DNA from: JAAOZN01 sp964421575
Lineage (GTDB): Archaea; Thermoproteota; Nitrososphaeria; Nitrososphaerales; JAAOZN01
Assembly: GCA_964421575.1 (NCBI GenBank)
Contig: CAYQXI010000105.1
Location: 1 to 29,896, forward strand
DNA length: 29,896 bases
Direction of reading: 5' to 3'
A program made the position numbers and the translations under genes. Position 1 is the stretch's first letter. Each line of letters opens with the position of its first letter. The notes under the pieces were generated by a model. That model ran no database searches. It was not told where the DNA came from and worked only from the letters and a program-made list of their open reading frames with translations. Of the stretch, positions 1 to 6,104 are shown one piece after another.

Positions 1-172
1 TCCAAGATTCATCCAGCCTCTGCCACTCAACCAGATGAGGCTTCAAACCATAGCGCACAGGAGCCAGAGCCGCGCTCGGATCTATAAGTAAGCGCACACG
101 GCTGGTCTCAATAAAGGTAGCCATAGGCCTAACGCCAAAGCTATCTGCCGCTATAGGTGTAACCCTAATCAT
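1..172 (-). CDS. MBL-fold metallohydrolase, UPF0282-like (5' part only)
   Basis: The minus strand reads from ATG at 172 off the left edge and gives about 57 residues beginning MIRVTPIAADSFGVRPMA, followed by an LLIDPSAALAPVRYGLKPH stretch. This N-terminus (VTPIAA-SxGVRxMA, then IDPxxxLAPxRYGLxPH) is what I remember of the archaeal UPF0282 family, predicted metallo-beta-lactamase-fold hydrolases of unknown substrate. The metal-binding HxHxDH motif would lie beyond the window. An AGGTG Shine-Dalgarno-like element lies about 8 nt before the ATG. The family call rests on the N-terminus only. Confidence 0.7.
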   Translation of the reverse strand, partial: MIRVTPIAADSFGVRPMATFIETSRVRLLIDPSAALAPVRYGLKPHLVEWQRLDESW

Positions 173-227
173 AAAGGGCACCTAACTCTAAAGAGCTTAA
201 GTGGTTCTTTAACATTCACAACAGAAT

Positions 228-1267
228 CTAGGAGGCGCAAACCCTCCTTGCACCTTCCTCAACTTTGTCTATAGAGGTGGCTTAGAAGATGCATATGGAG
301 CCTTCACCGAATCTGCCGAAGGCTGAGCTTGATACAACGGCGGAACTGACCTCTCTTTTCATCCGCATACCAGATCCCTCGAAGGAGAGTTTACACCCAA
401 AATTCTTGAGAATGGTAGAAGGCACTTTTAGGCTTACTAAGCGAGAAGAGGTGACTTTCTTTTCTACGCTCGTATTCGCGTAAAACATCGTCGAAGAAGC
501 TCTGTTGTAGCTGTAGGGGTTTGACAGCAGCCTTCTGTATAAGAGGGGTGCGCAGGCGCATCTATACATTTGAACCTTAACCATCTGCTCTTTAACCTCA
601 CGTGGAGCTGCTATGTAACCTATCCTCCAACCATCCATAGCGTATGCTTTAGATAGACTATTCACGGTTACTACATATTTCTTGAAGCTAGGCATACTGG
701 TTGGGCTAAGATGGCTTCCCTCGTATACAAACTTCCCATACACTCCGTCTGAGACGACCGTCAGACTGTTTTCAACAGCGGCGGCCATCGCTTCCTCGAC
801 CTTCTTCCTTTCACTAACACCACCAGTTGGGTTGGAGTGTGAGTTCATTATAAGGAGCTCTGTCCGCTTAATTAAAGCTCTACGTACACTCTCCGGGTCG
901 ATGGTGTAATCTTTATTTAAACTAACCCCACCGTCACACCACGTTCATGCTTCGCAACCACGGAGTACTGCACAAAGGCTGGCTTGAGATAATCGCCTCA
1001 TCACGGAGTAAGGCGGTTAAGGCGAAATATCGCTTGGTTGGCACCGACAGTAAGCATAACCACGTTTTCCGGATCAACGTCTACACTGTTATCTCTCTTA
1101 AGCTTCAAAGCTATTGCCTCCTCAGCAGCCTCTTTTACGCAGGCTGGGGTAGCTAAGTCAAGCTCGCCTATAGAGAGGTTTATGATATCTTTAGATCTGG
1201 CGACTAGATTAAAGATAGCTCTAACAGGGAACTCCCCAACGTTGGACACACACTCGGAAAAAGGCAT
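228..1267 (-). pseudogene. Class I/II aminotransferase (PLP-dependent) pseudogene, multiply frameshifted
   Basis: Recognisable aminotransferase segments occur in order but in different frames. The N-terminus MPFSECVSNVGEFPVRAIF begins at 1267. It runs through INLSIGELDLATPACV and VVMLTVGANQAIF; a second frame gives PAFVQYSVVAKHERGV; then come YTIDPESVRRAL, NSHSNPTGG, and the PLP-lysine segment SLSKAYAMDGWRIGY. The C-terminal part again shifts frame: SRLVSLKVPST, FEGSGMR and AFGRFGEG are joined by non-family sequence, and the tail ATSIDKVEEGARRVCAS ends at a stop at 228. About 30 residues after KEAAEEAIALKLKRD appear deleted. At least four frame changes are needed, so this is decay rather than one sequencing error. 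The family is the aspartate/branched-chain-like fold I aminotransferases; the original substrate cannot be told. The promoter-like box upstream is still intact. Confidence 0.85.
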
Positions 1268-1289
1268 ATTTCCTAATATCTTCTCATGC

Positions 1290-1299
1290 ATATTTAAGT
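1290..1299 (-). promoter_or_regulatory. TATA-like box of the aminotransferase pseudogene
   Basis: On the minus strand the sequence is CTTAAATATG, centred about 27 nt before the ATG at 1267. This is the archaeal TATA-box spacing for a leaderless transcript. It supports 1267 as the original start and suggests that the promoter outlived the reading frame. Confidence 0.4.
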
Positions 1300-1424
1300 G
1301 TAGCACAATCTTTTTGAAAGATAGGGTATTCAGCTCGCTAGGTGGCTGTAGTAAGAGTGGGAAAAGATCTGTTGCGCGAAAGGCTTAAGTAGATTACGCC
1401 CGCAAAGGAAGCGGGGGTAACTCA

Positions 1425-2165
1425 TTGAAAAATGAGCGATATGGCTTAGAAATATTTAATAAGCTCGGTTTGGAAAGGAAGCCTGTTGCTGTAAAATTTT
1501 CATACTCGAAGCCGGAGGGTTTCGAAAAGTTAGACATCAAATGCCGCTTCTGCGAACTTGTAGGCCTGGCACAGAAAAACGATAAACCATTTTATATAGA
1601 TAAGGAAAACGACGTCTGTTACGGCAAAAAAGTTCTTGGAATGGAAGACATCCCACCCTTCGCTGAAAGCGGTCAAATAGGGCCCGAATTGAAAATTTTC
1701 CAAGAGCCTCGGGCGAATGCGAGGCTTTATTACTACGTTCCGCGCTTAAGGCCTGGCACGGTTAATTATGTAATATTTTCTCCGATTGATAAATTATCGT
1801 TTGATCCAGATTTGTTAATAATAACTGCCAATGTTAGTCAAGCAGAGATAATTTTGAGGGCTATGAGTTATTCTACGGGAGAACCGTGGGTCTCTAAACA
1901 CTCGTTCGTATTGGGGTGTGCTTGGCTCTTCGTTTATCCATTCATCAGCGGAAAAGTCAATTATGTAGTGAGCGGCTTAACCTTTGGTTCCAAGATTTTG
2001 AAAGAGCCCCCTGAAGGTTACATCATCATATCCATACCTTATGATTGGATCCCTGTGATTATCAGAAACTTGCAAGAAATGACATGGTTCCTTCCTTCTT
2101 ATGAAGGAAAAGAAAAGAGCTTAGAGATATTCGAAGAGATCTTGAGAAAGTATAGTCAGCCATAG
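1425..2165 (+). CDS. DUF169 family protein
   Basis: A 246-residue protein starting at TTG, with a GGGGGT Shine-Dalgarno-like element 7 nt upstream. The opening FNKLGLERKPVAVKF and the later pair ELVGLAQ and CYGKKVLGM are typical of DUF169 (COG2043) proteins, which are common in archaea and anaerobes and have no settled function. Two cysteine sites stand out: CRFC near residue 40 and the cysteine before YGKKVLG near residue 66. There is no signal peptide or membrane segment. Its neighbours are a dead aminotransferase and a divergent UbiX homologue, so the context does not assign a role. A GGCTTAAGTAG element at 1381-1391 is a possible promoter. Confidence 0.75.
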   Translation: MKNERYGLEIFNKLGLERKPVAVKFSYSKPEGFEKLDIKCRFCELVGLAQKNDKPFYIDKENDVCYGKKVLGMEDIPPFAESGQIGPELKIFQEPRANARLYYYVPRLRPGTVNYVIFSPIDKLSFDPDLLIITANVSQAEIILRAMSYSTGEPWVSKHSFVLGCAWLFVYPFISGKVNYVVSGLTFGSKILKEPPEGYIIISIPYDWIPVIIRNLQEMTWFLPSYEGKEKSLEIFEEILRKYSQP

Positions 2166-2344
2166 AAACGCATACCTGTGCGCAATAACGCTATTGAATT
2201 CATACCTTAGATTCAAACATGTGTGAGTTCTATACTTTGTTACATCGCCAATGGCTAAATGATGACTGTGGGTGTAGAGTTAAATGTAAAGTATGGAGCG
2301 TAGCACAATCCTTTTAGAAGAAAAATAGGTAGGCAGCTCACAGA

Positions 2345-2854
2345 TTGGAGACGATCATCCTCGGTGTAACAGGAGCGAGCGGCATACTAATATCAACAGC
2401 CATACTTGAGAGGGTAAAACAAAGGAGGGTTAAAATAGCGCTCATAGTCTCAGAAGTAGCCTATAGGGTTGCGGAAATCGAACTTAAGATCAAACCAATA
2501 GAATTAGATAGGTTAGCGGATATAGTTGTGGTAGATGAACACCAACTCACAGACCTTCTACCTAAAGCCATGATCATAGCGCCCTGTAGTATGAAGACCC
2601 TAGCTGGAGTCGCGTGGTTACGCACAGACAACTTGGTCTTGAAAGCGGCTACACGGATACTTGAGGAAAAGCTCCCCCTTATACTAGTTATTAGGGAGAC
2701 ACCGTGGAGCATCATACACCTTAGAAACATGCTCCAAGCCTCAATGAAGGGCGCAACCATTGTGCCGCTTATTCTACAACCTAAACCAAATCAGAAGAAT
2801 GTGGTTGAGTTGGTAGATGAATTAGCTGATAGAATAGTTAGCCTATGTGTATGA
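2345..2854 (+). CDS. UbiX/Pad1-like flavoprotein, divergent
   Basis: A 169-residue protein with a TTG start. It shows the flavin-binding fold of the UbiX flavin prenyltransferase family: GVTGASG at residues 7-13, APCSMKTLAGVA, RTDNLVLKAA, and the IRETPWSIIHLRNM signature. UbiX makes prenyl-FMN for UbiD decarboxylases. This copy is shorter than usual (about 190). The loop before APCSM (usually APASGSF-like) is lost, and so is the FYHRP-type loop near the C-terminus that carries the conserved tyrosine. From memory of Pseudomonas UbiX numbering, Arg122 is Lys and Lys129 is Glu, while the Arg139-Glu140 pair (RET) remains. It may be a non-prenylating flavoprotein or an altered UbiX. No UbiD is in the window. 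Confidence 0.75.
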   Translation: METIILGVTGASGILISTAILERVKQRRVKIALIVSEVAYRVAEIELKIKPIELDRLADIVVVDEHQLTDLLPKAMIIAPCSMKTLAGVAWLRTDNLVLKAATRILEEKLPLILVIRETPWSIIHLRNMLQASMKGATIVPLILQPKPNQKNVVELVDELADRIVSLCV

Positions 2855-2855
2855 G

Positions 2856-2982
2856 CGCCCTGGCCGGGAGATTCAGAGCCGGCTCGCTCTTTTGAACCCG
2901 GGTCAGAACGGTGACAGCGTCCTATGCTAGACCGGGCTCTTGGCGGGGCATGTTTAGGACCATACCCCTACACCACCAGGGC
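2856..2982 (-). tRNA. tRNA-Asp(GUC) with two introns (D-loop and T-loop)
   Basis: On the minus strand the acceptor GCCCTGG (2982-2976) pairs with CCAGGGC (2863-2857), with discriminator G at 2856, as expected for tRNA-Asp. The anticodon arm is continuous: GGACG, loop CTGTCAC, CGTTC, with anticodon GUC at 2915-2913. The D-arm begins TGGTGTAGGGGTA (2975-2963) and resumes GCATA (2927-2923). Removing about 35 nt (2962-2928) closes it. The T-arm is CCGGG TTCAAA, then about 21 nt (2890-2870), then T CCCGG; removal restores the consensus loop TTCAAAT. The T-loop insert forms an AGAGC/GCTCT helix next to a TTC/GAA helix with three-base bulges, a bulge-helix-bulge-like layout. The spliced product is about 71 nt. 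Exact splice sites are uncertain by a few bases, especially in the D-loop. Confidence 0.85.
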
Positions 2983-3054
2983 GCATATTAGGGCTTATAT
3001 TTGGTTGAAGATAAAATTTTCTTTAGATAGTATGAAGCGTGGTGGGTTTAGTTG

Positions 3055-4092
3055 ATGGTTGAAGTTGCGGCTTCAAAGGGTGTGACGATCTCAGCACCTT
3101 CAGATGGCTTCGTCTCCTTCTTCAACAGCCCCTACCATCCACATATTAAACAAGCAGCCTTGGACATATACACCAGCTCACGACAGTTCGGCTCTGAAGC
3201 ACCTTCTCCTGTCAAAGGCAAAGTTAGAAAACTTTATCCTTTTGAGCCCCCTGTTCCAAAGTGGTTTAACGCCCCTAAAACTGAATATATGATTTTGATA
3301 GAGTGTTCTGAGAACCCTGAAGTTTGGGCTAAGATACTGCACATCCAACCCTCTGTGAAGGAGGGCGATGAAATTGATGTAGGCACACCCTTAGGTTGCT
3401 TCATAAGAGACGGCTTCTTCCACCCTTGGACTGACCCGCATATGCACATCGAGTTACGAAGCCGCTCAGACCCTATTAGGGCAACAGGCGGATACCCTCT
3501 TGTACCAGCAATTACAAACACCTATTACGTTGACGGCGAGTTAGAGGAAAAGGAGGCCTATAGTGGGAGAGTAGTAGGACTTGGTGAACGCTACGCTTTA
3601 GTCGAGCTACAAGCACCCTTCACATATCTTGAACCCTTCTTCGGCATATGCGGGGTAATTGGTGATGAGTTTGGGTTGGTTGACGGAGGCTTACCACACT
3701 ACCAATGGGCAGGTCTACTACATAAAAAAGGAAGTAAACTATCTTCTGACGTTAAGCTTCTTAACACAACGATAGGGCGAGTCCAAGCATCGAAAAGCTG
3801 GGCGGTATTTTTAACCTGTGAAGACTTCAAAATAATGCTAGAGGACTTAATTTGTGTAGGGTTATCATGCTACCTTAACCTACGAAGAGAAAAACTTGTC
3901 AAGATCATATTACCTAAAGGGTCTAACTTACAAGTAGATCGAAAAGTGGAACTTAAACTAACTAGAGGTGGAGTAGGGTTTGTAGAGCACCTACACCAAG
4001 TATTTGAGGGATTAGTGGAGCATGACATCTTTTCAAAAACCCTCTTAAGGGACAGAAGGAGAAGCATCACATCTATTCTGAAATCGCTATGA
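3055..4092 (+). CDS. M23-like metallopeptidase-fold protein, cytoplasmic
   Basis: 345 residues from ATG 3055, with GGTGGG 8 nt upstream; an in-frame TTG at 3052 is a less likely start. The N-terminal third resembles the LytM/peptidase M23 fold. A histidine pair (HPH) is followed by ALDIY, which resembles the metal-ligand HxxxD strand; then EAPSPVKGKV; then ILHIQPSVKEGDEIDVG, which aligns with the YaHL...vkvGd strand; then DPHMHIEL, the HxH motif. Thus both zinc-ligand histidines, the aspartate and the extra catalytic histidines appear to be present. The C-terminal 200 residues are not recognised. There is no signal peptide or membrane anchor, and archaea lack bacterial peptidoglycan, so substrate and location are open. 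The family is inferred from motifs only. Confidence 0.55.
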   Translation: MVEVAASKGVTISAPSDGFVSFFNSPYHPHIKQAALDIYTSSRQFGSEAPSPVKGKVRKLYPFEPPVPKWFNAPKTEYMILIECSENPEVWAKILHIQPSVKEGDEIDVGTPLGCFIRDGFFHPWTDPHMHIELRSRSDPIRATGGYPLVPAITNTYYVDGELEEKEAYSGRVVGLGERYALVELQAPFTYLEPFFGICGVIGDEFGLVDGGLPHYQWAGLLHKKGSKLSSDVKLLNTTIGRVQASKSWAVFLTCEDFKIMLEDLICVGLSCYLNLRREKLVKIILPKGSNLQVDRKVELKLTRGGVGFVEHLHQVFEGLVEHDIFSKTLLRDRRRSITSILKSL

Positions 4093-4325
4093 AGCCACAA
4101 AGCCCATAATATGAAGACCAAAATTATAGCGATAAAACTTAGCAGCGAATAAAGCGTAGTTTTGTTAAATTAACCAGCAGCTGGGGGCTCTTAAAGTATA
4201 ATCTACGCTTATTTGTAAAATCCTTAGCTATGCTTTAAACGGAGCTGAGTGAAGGAGAGCAACTTGAATCTTGGTAAAAGTATATTACGATACACATAAA
4301 TTATCCGCTTGTGTTGGAAGACGCT

Positions 4326-4502
4326 ATGTCAGAGGGGTGGAAGTGCCCGCATGATAGGATAGAGTTGATTGGGGAGCAGAAGGGTGAGAAAGGAGTAAAC
4401 AAATATTTTAAGTGCCTAACTTGTGGTAACGTCCTAATTCTATCAGAAGAAGGAGAATTATACGAAGTACCAGCAGCAAAGCGATATAAAAATGAGGTTT
4501 AG
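4326..4502 (+). CDS. Small zinc-ribbon-like protein
   Basis: A 58-residue protein starting MSEGWKCPHDRIELIGE. ATG 4326 has GGAAG 5 nt upstream; upstream GTG 4311 would add five residues. It carries a CPH site and a CLTCG site about 25 residues apart, which together could bind one zinc. No homologue with a known role is recognised. It ends 2 nt before tRNA-Val, which is on the other strand. A TATA-like AAAAGTATAT lies at 4276-4285. Confidence 0.55.
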   Translation: MSEGWKCPHDRIELIGEQKGEKGVNKYFKCLTCGNVLILSEEGELYEVPAAKRYKNEV

Positions 4503-4503
4503 A

Positions 4504-4577
4504 TGGGCCGGGCCGGATTTGAACCGGCGACCTTCGCCGTGTGAGAGCGACGTCCTGCCGAGCTAGACTACCGGCCC
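4504..4577 (-). tRNA. tRNA-Val(CAC), intron-free
   Basis: The minus strand folds as a complete cloverleaf. The acceptor is GGGCCGG/CCGGCCC with discriminator A at 4504; the D-arm starts TAGTCTAGC; the anticodon stem TCGCT/GGCGA closes the loop CTCACAC, giving anticodon CAC. The T-arm is GCCGG TTCAAAT CCGGC. No intron is needed, and CCA is not encoded. Confidence 0.95.
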
Positions 4578-4618
4578 TTTATCTAAATTTGGGGTTAGTT
4601 GTTATTCTCGATTTTGCG

Positions 4619-4786
4619 CTACTTCTTGGCGCCTAGGGTTCTGTTCTTTAGTCTTAAGTCGTCGCTACGGCATCTTCTACATCTGGTTGCTGTTATCGCG
4701 TTCTTCTTTCCGCATCTTAGGCAGATCTTGAAGAAGAGTTTCCTCTTCTGGGCTAGCTGCTTTTTTGCTACATCTGTTATGGGCAT
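4619..4786 (-). CDS. rpl40e: 50S ribosomal protein L40e
   Basis: A 55-residue basic zinc protein of the large subunit, shared by archaea and eukaryotes. It begins MPITDVAKKQLAQKRKLF, followed by CLRCGKKN and TRCRRCRS, the four-cysteine zinc site. The start at 4786 is favoured over a longer frame because the length fits the family and GGGGGA lies just upstream of this ATG. It diverges from the S26e gene across a 156-nt gap; a TATA-like ATAAACTTTTA lies upstream on the minus strand. Confidence 0.95.
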   Translation of the reverse strand: MPITDVAKKQLAQKRKLFFKICLRCGKKNAITATRCRRCRSDDLRLKNRTLGAKK

Positions 4787-4942
4787 ATAGCTTCCCCCTT
4801 CTCTCCATTTAGGCGAGGGTATTTCTATTTTGCGACCGGATAAAAGTTTATATGGAGAGGAAGCATCCTTTTTCGTTGCTCTCAGGAGCAAAGAGTAGCA
4901 AGATTTTAATCTGGCATCTGTGTGCTAGCTGTGGTGTAAGAA

Positions 4943-5218
4943 ATGCCCAAGAAGAGGAAGAGCAGAGGAAGGTCGAAAGGTGGTAAGGGTAGGTCTGATT
5001 TTGTTCACTGCAGTAACTGCGGTCATCTTATACCTAGAGATAAGGCTAAGAAGGTTACAACAAGAATAAGTCTTGTCGAACCAACCTTGGCTAAAGAACT
5101 AAAATCTGCTGGAGCGTACATCGCAGCACCAAAGACGATTAAATACTACTGTGTATCCTGCGCAGTCCACTATGGGTTAGTTAAGGTTAGGGCGAAAGAA
5201 GAGAGACGCTTCAAATAG
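4943..5218 (+). CDS. rps26e: 30S ribosomal protein S26e
   Basis: A 91-residue small-subunit protein of the archaeal/eukaryotic S26e family. A basic N-terminus (MPKKRKSRGRSKGGKGR) is followed by HCSNCGHLIPRDKAKK and, near the end, YYCVSCAVHYGLVKVR. The two CxxC pairs bind zinc. S26e is absent from most euryarchaeota and present in much of the TACK group, which helps place the genome. A GATTTTAATC element about 35 nt upstream is the likely promoter. It ends one base before the convergent lipid-synthase gene. Confidence 0.95.
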   Translation: MPKKRKSRGRSKGGKGRSDFVHCSNCGHLIPRDKAKKVTTRISLVEPTLAKELKSAGAYIAAPKTIKYYCVSCAVHYGLVKVRAKEERRFK

Positions 5219-5219
5219 T

Positions 5220-5798
5220 TTAGAAAGACTTCCTCAGAACATTCGCTACGTAGACAAACCTTTGTACATAGGTTATTAGCGCTAAGACTAACACTGCGAT
5301 TACACCCCAATACACGAAACCCGCTAAGGTTAGCACGGCGAGCACAATAATCCTTTCAGCCCTTTCCCCTACACCTACGCCGAACACCTTAACACCCAAA
5401 GACTCGCCCCTAGCCCTAGAATAGCTTACAAGCAACGAGAAAGATAGCGCTAATAAAACCAAGTAGGCAGGGGCGTAGCCACCAAGCATAACACCTGTGA
5501 AGACCGCAACTTCGGCTAACCGATCTAAAGATGAGTCTAAATAAGCGCCTACATTAGAAACCCTATTTGTGGCTCGAGCAACCGCACCGTCAACAACATC
5601 AAAGAAGCCAGAGAGCAGCAGCATAACACCCGCATATACTATCGTGTTGATGCTTTGTAGCGCGTAGAAGTAAGATGAGGCGAGTGCTGCTAGTAGGCTT
5701 AGGGCTGTCCAGCCTGAGGGTGGTATGTGTGTCTTAGAAGCCGCTACACCTATCTTCGTTGTCAGGGGCTCTATGATCTTACGGATTTTGTTAAGCAT
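5220..5798 (-). CDS. CDP-alcohol phosphotransferase (archaetidylinositol-phosphate-synthase-like)
   Basis: A 192-residue integral membrane enzyme with about six hydrophobic segments. The catalytic signature is DVVDGAVAR followed by GAYLDSSLD, matching DxxDGxxAR...GxxxDxxxD of the family that transfers a phosphoalcohol-linked lipid from CDP to a polar alcohol. Archaeal members of this size often make archaetidylinositol phosphate from CDP-archaeol and inositol phosphate, but the acceptor cannot be read from sequence. It diverges from a small zinc protein over a 63-nt gap holding a perfect inverted repeat. Confidence 0.9.
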   Translation of the reverse strand: MLNKIRKIIEPLTTKIGVAASKTHIPPSGWTALSLLAALASSYFYALQSINTIVYAGVMLLLSGFFDVVDGAVARATNRVSNVGAYLDSSLDRLAEVAVFTGVMLGGYAPAYLVLLALSFSLLVSYSRARGESLGVKVFGVGVGERAERIIVLAVLTLAGFVYWGVIAVLVLALITYVQRFVYVANVLRKSF

Positions 5799-5817
5799 AA
5801 CCCCTACTTTCTATCCT

Positions 5818-5848
5818 CTAAGTTATATACTCCTCTCCTATAACTTAG
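5818..5848. promoter_or_regulatory. 10-bp inverted repeat forming a divergent promoter
   Basis: CTAAGTTATA (5818-5827) and its exact reverse complement TATAACTTAG (5839-5848) flank an 11-nt pyrimidine-rich spacer. Each arm contains a TATA-like core at about the right distance for one of the two divergent genes (starts 5798 and 5862). It can be read as two mirror-image TATA boxes or as an operator that overlaps both. Confidence 0.5.
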
Positions 5849-5861
5849 TTGTGGTGGAGCC

Positions 5862-6062
5862 TTGGGTAAAGTAGAGCGCGGCGTTAAGTGTAGTGTGGAT
5901 GGTTGTGGTGCTGATGCTGAGCGCTCACTCAGTAGAGATAAGGTCTCAGGTCTTAAGGTTGTTGGAGAGGGTAGGAGGGTGTATCTCTGCAGCCAACACT
6001 ATAAAGCTTGGAAGAAGGCTACAAAGAAGGAGCGAGAGTTAGATAGGGTTAGGTTTGCTTAG
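5862..6062 (+). CDS. Small zinc-finger-like protein
   Basis: A 66-residue basic protein with a TTG start preceded by GGTGGAG. A CSVDGCG site near residue 10 and a YLCSQHYKAWKK site near residue 41 supply three cysteines and a histidine that could bind one zinc. The C-terminal third is rich in Lys, Arg and Glu. It sits 42 nt before thrS and may be co-transcribed with it. The function is not known to me; nucleic-acid binding would fit the composition. Confidence 0.7.
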   Translation: MGKVERGVKCSVDGCGADAERSLSRDKVSGLKVVGEGRRVYLCSQHYKAWKKATKKERELDRVRFA

Positions 6063-6104
6063 AACAGGAAAACCTATAATTTTGGTGTATGGCAGGCGGA
6101 GTGT

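Noticed and set aside
2461..2760. Minus-strand open frame across the UbiX-like gene
   Set aside because: It lies wholly antisense to a gene with clear family motifs and resembles no protein I know.
2855..2984. GC-rich hairpin on the plus strand, first taken as a terminator or riboswitch
   Set aside because: The same bases fold as an intron-containing tRNA-Asp on the minus strand, which explains every helix.
4787..4891. N-terminal extension of L40e by 35 residues
   Set aside because: L40e proteins are about 50 residues, and the ATG at 4786 has a strong GGGGGA upstream; the extension covers the promoter.
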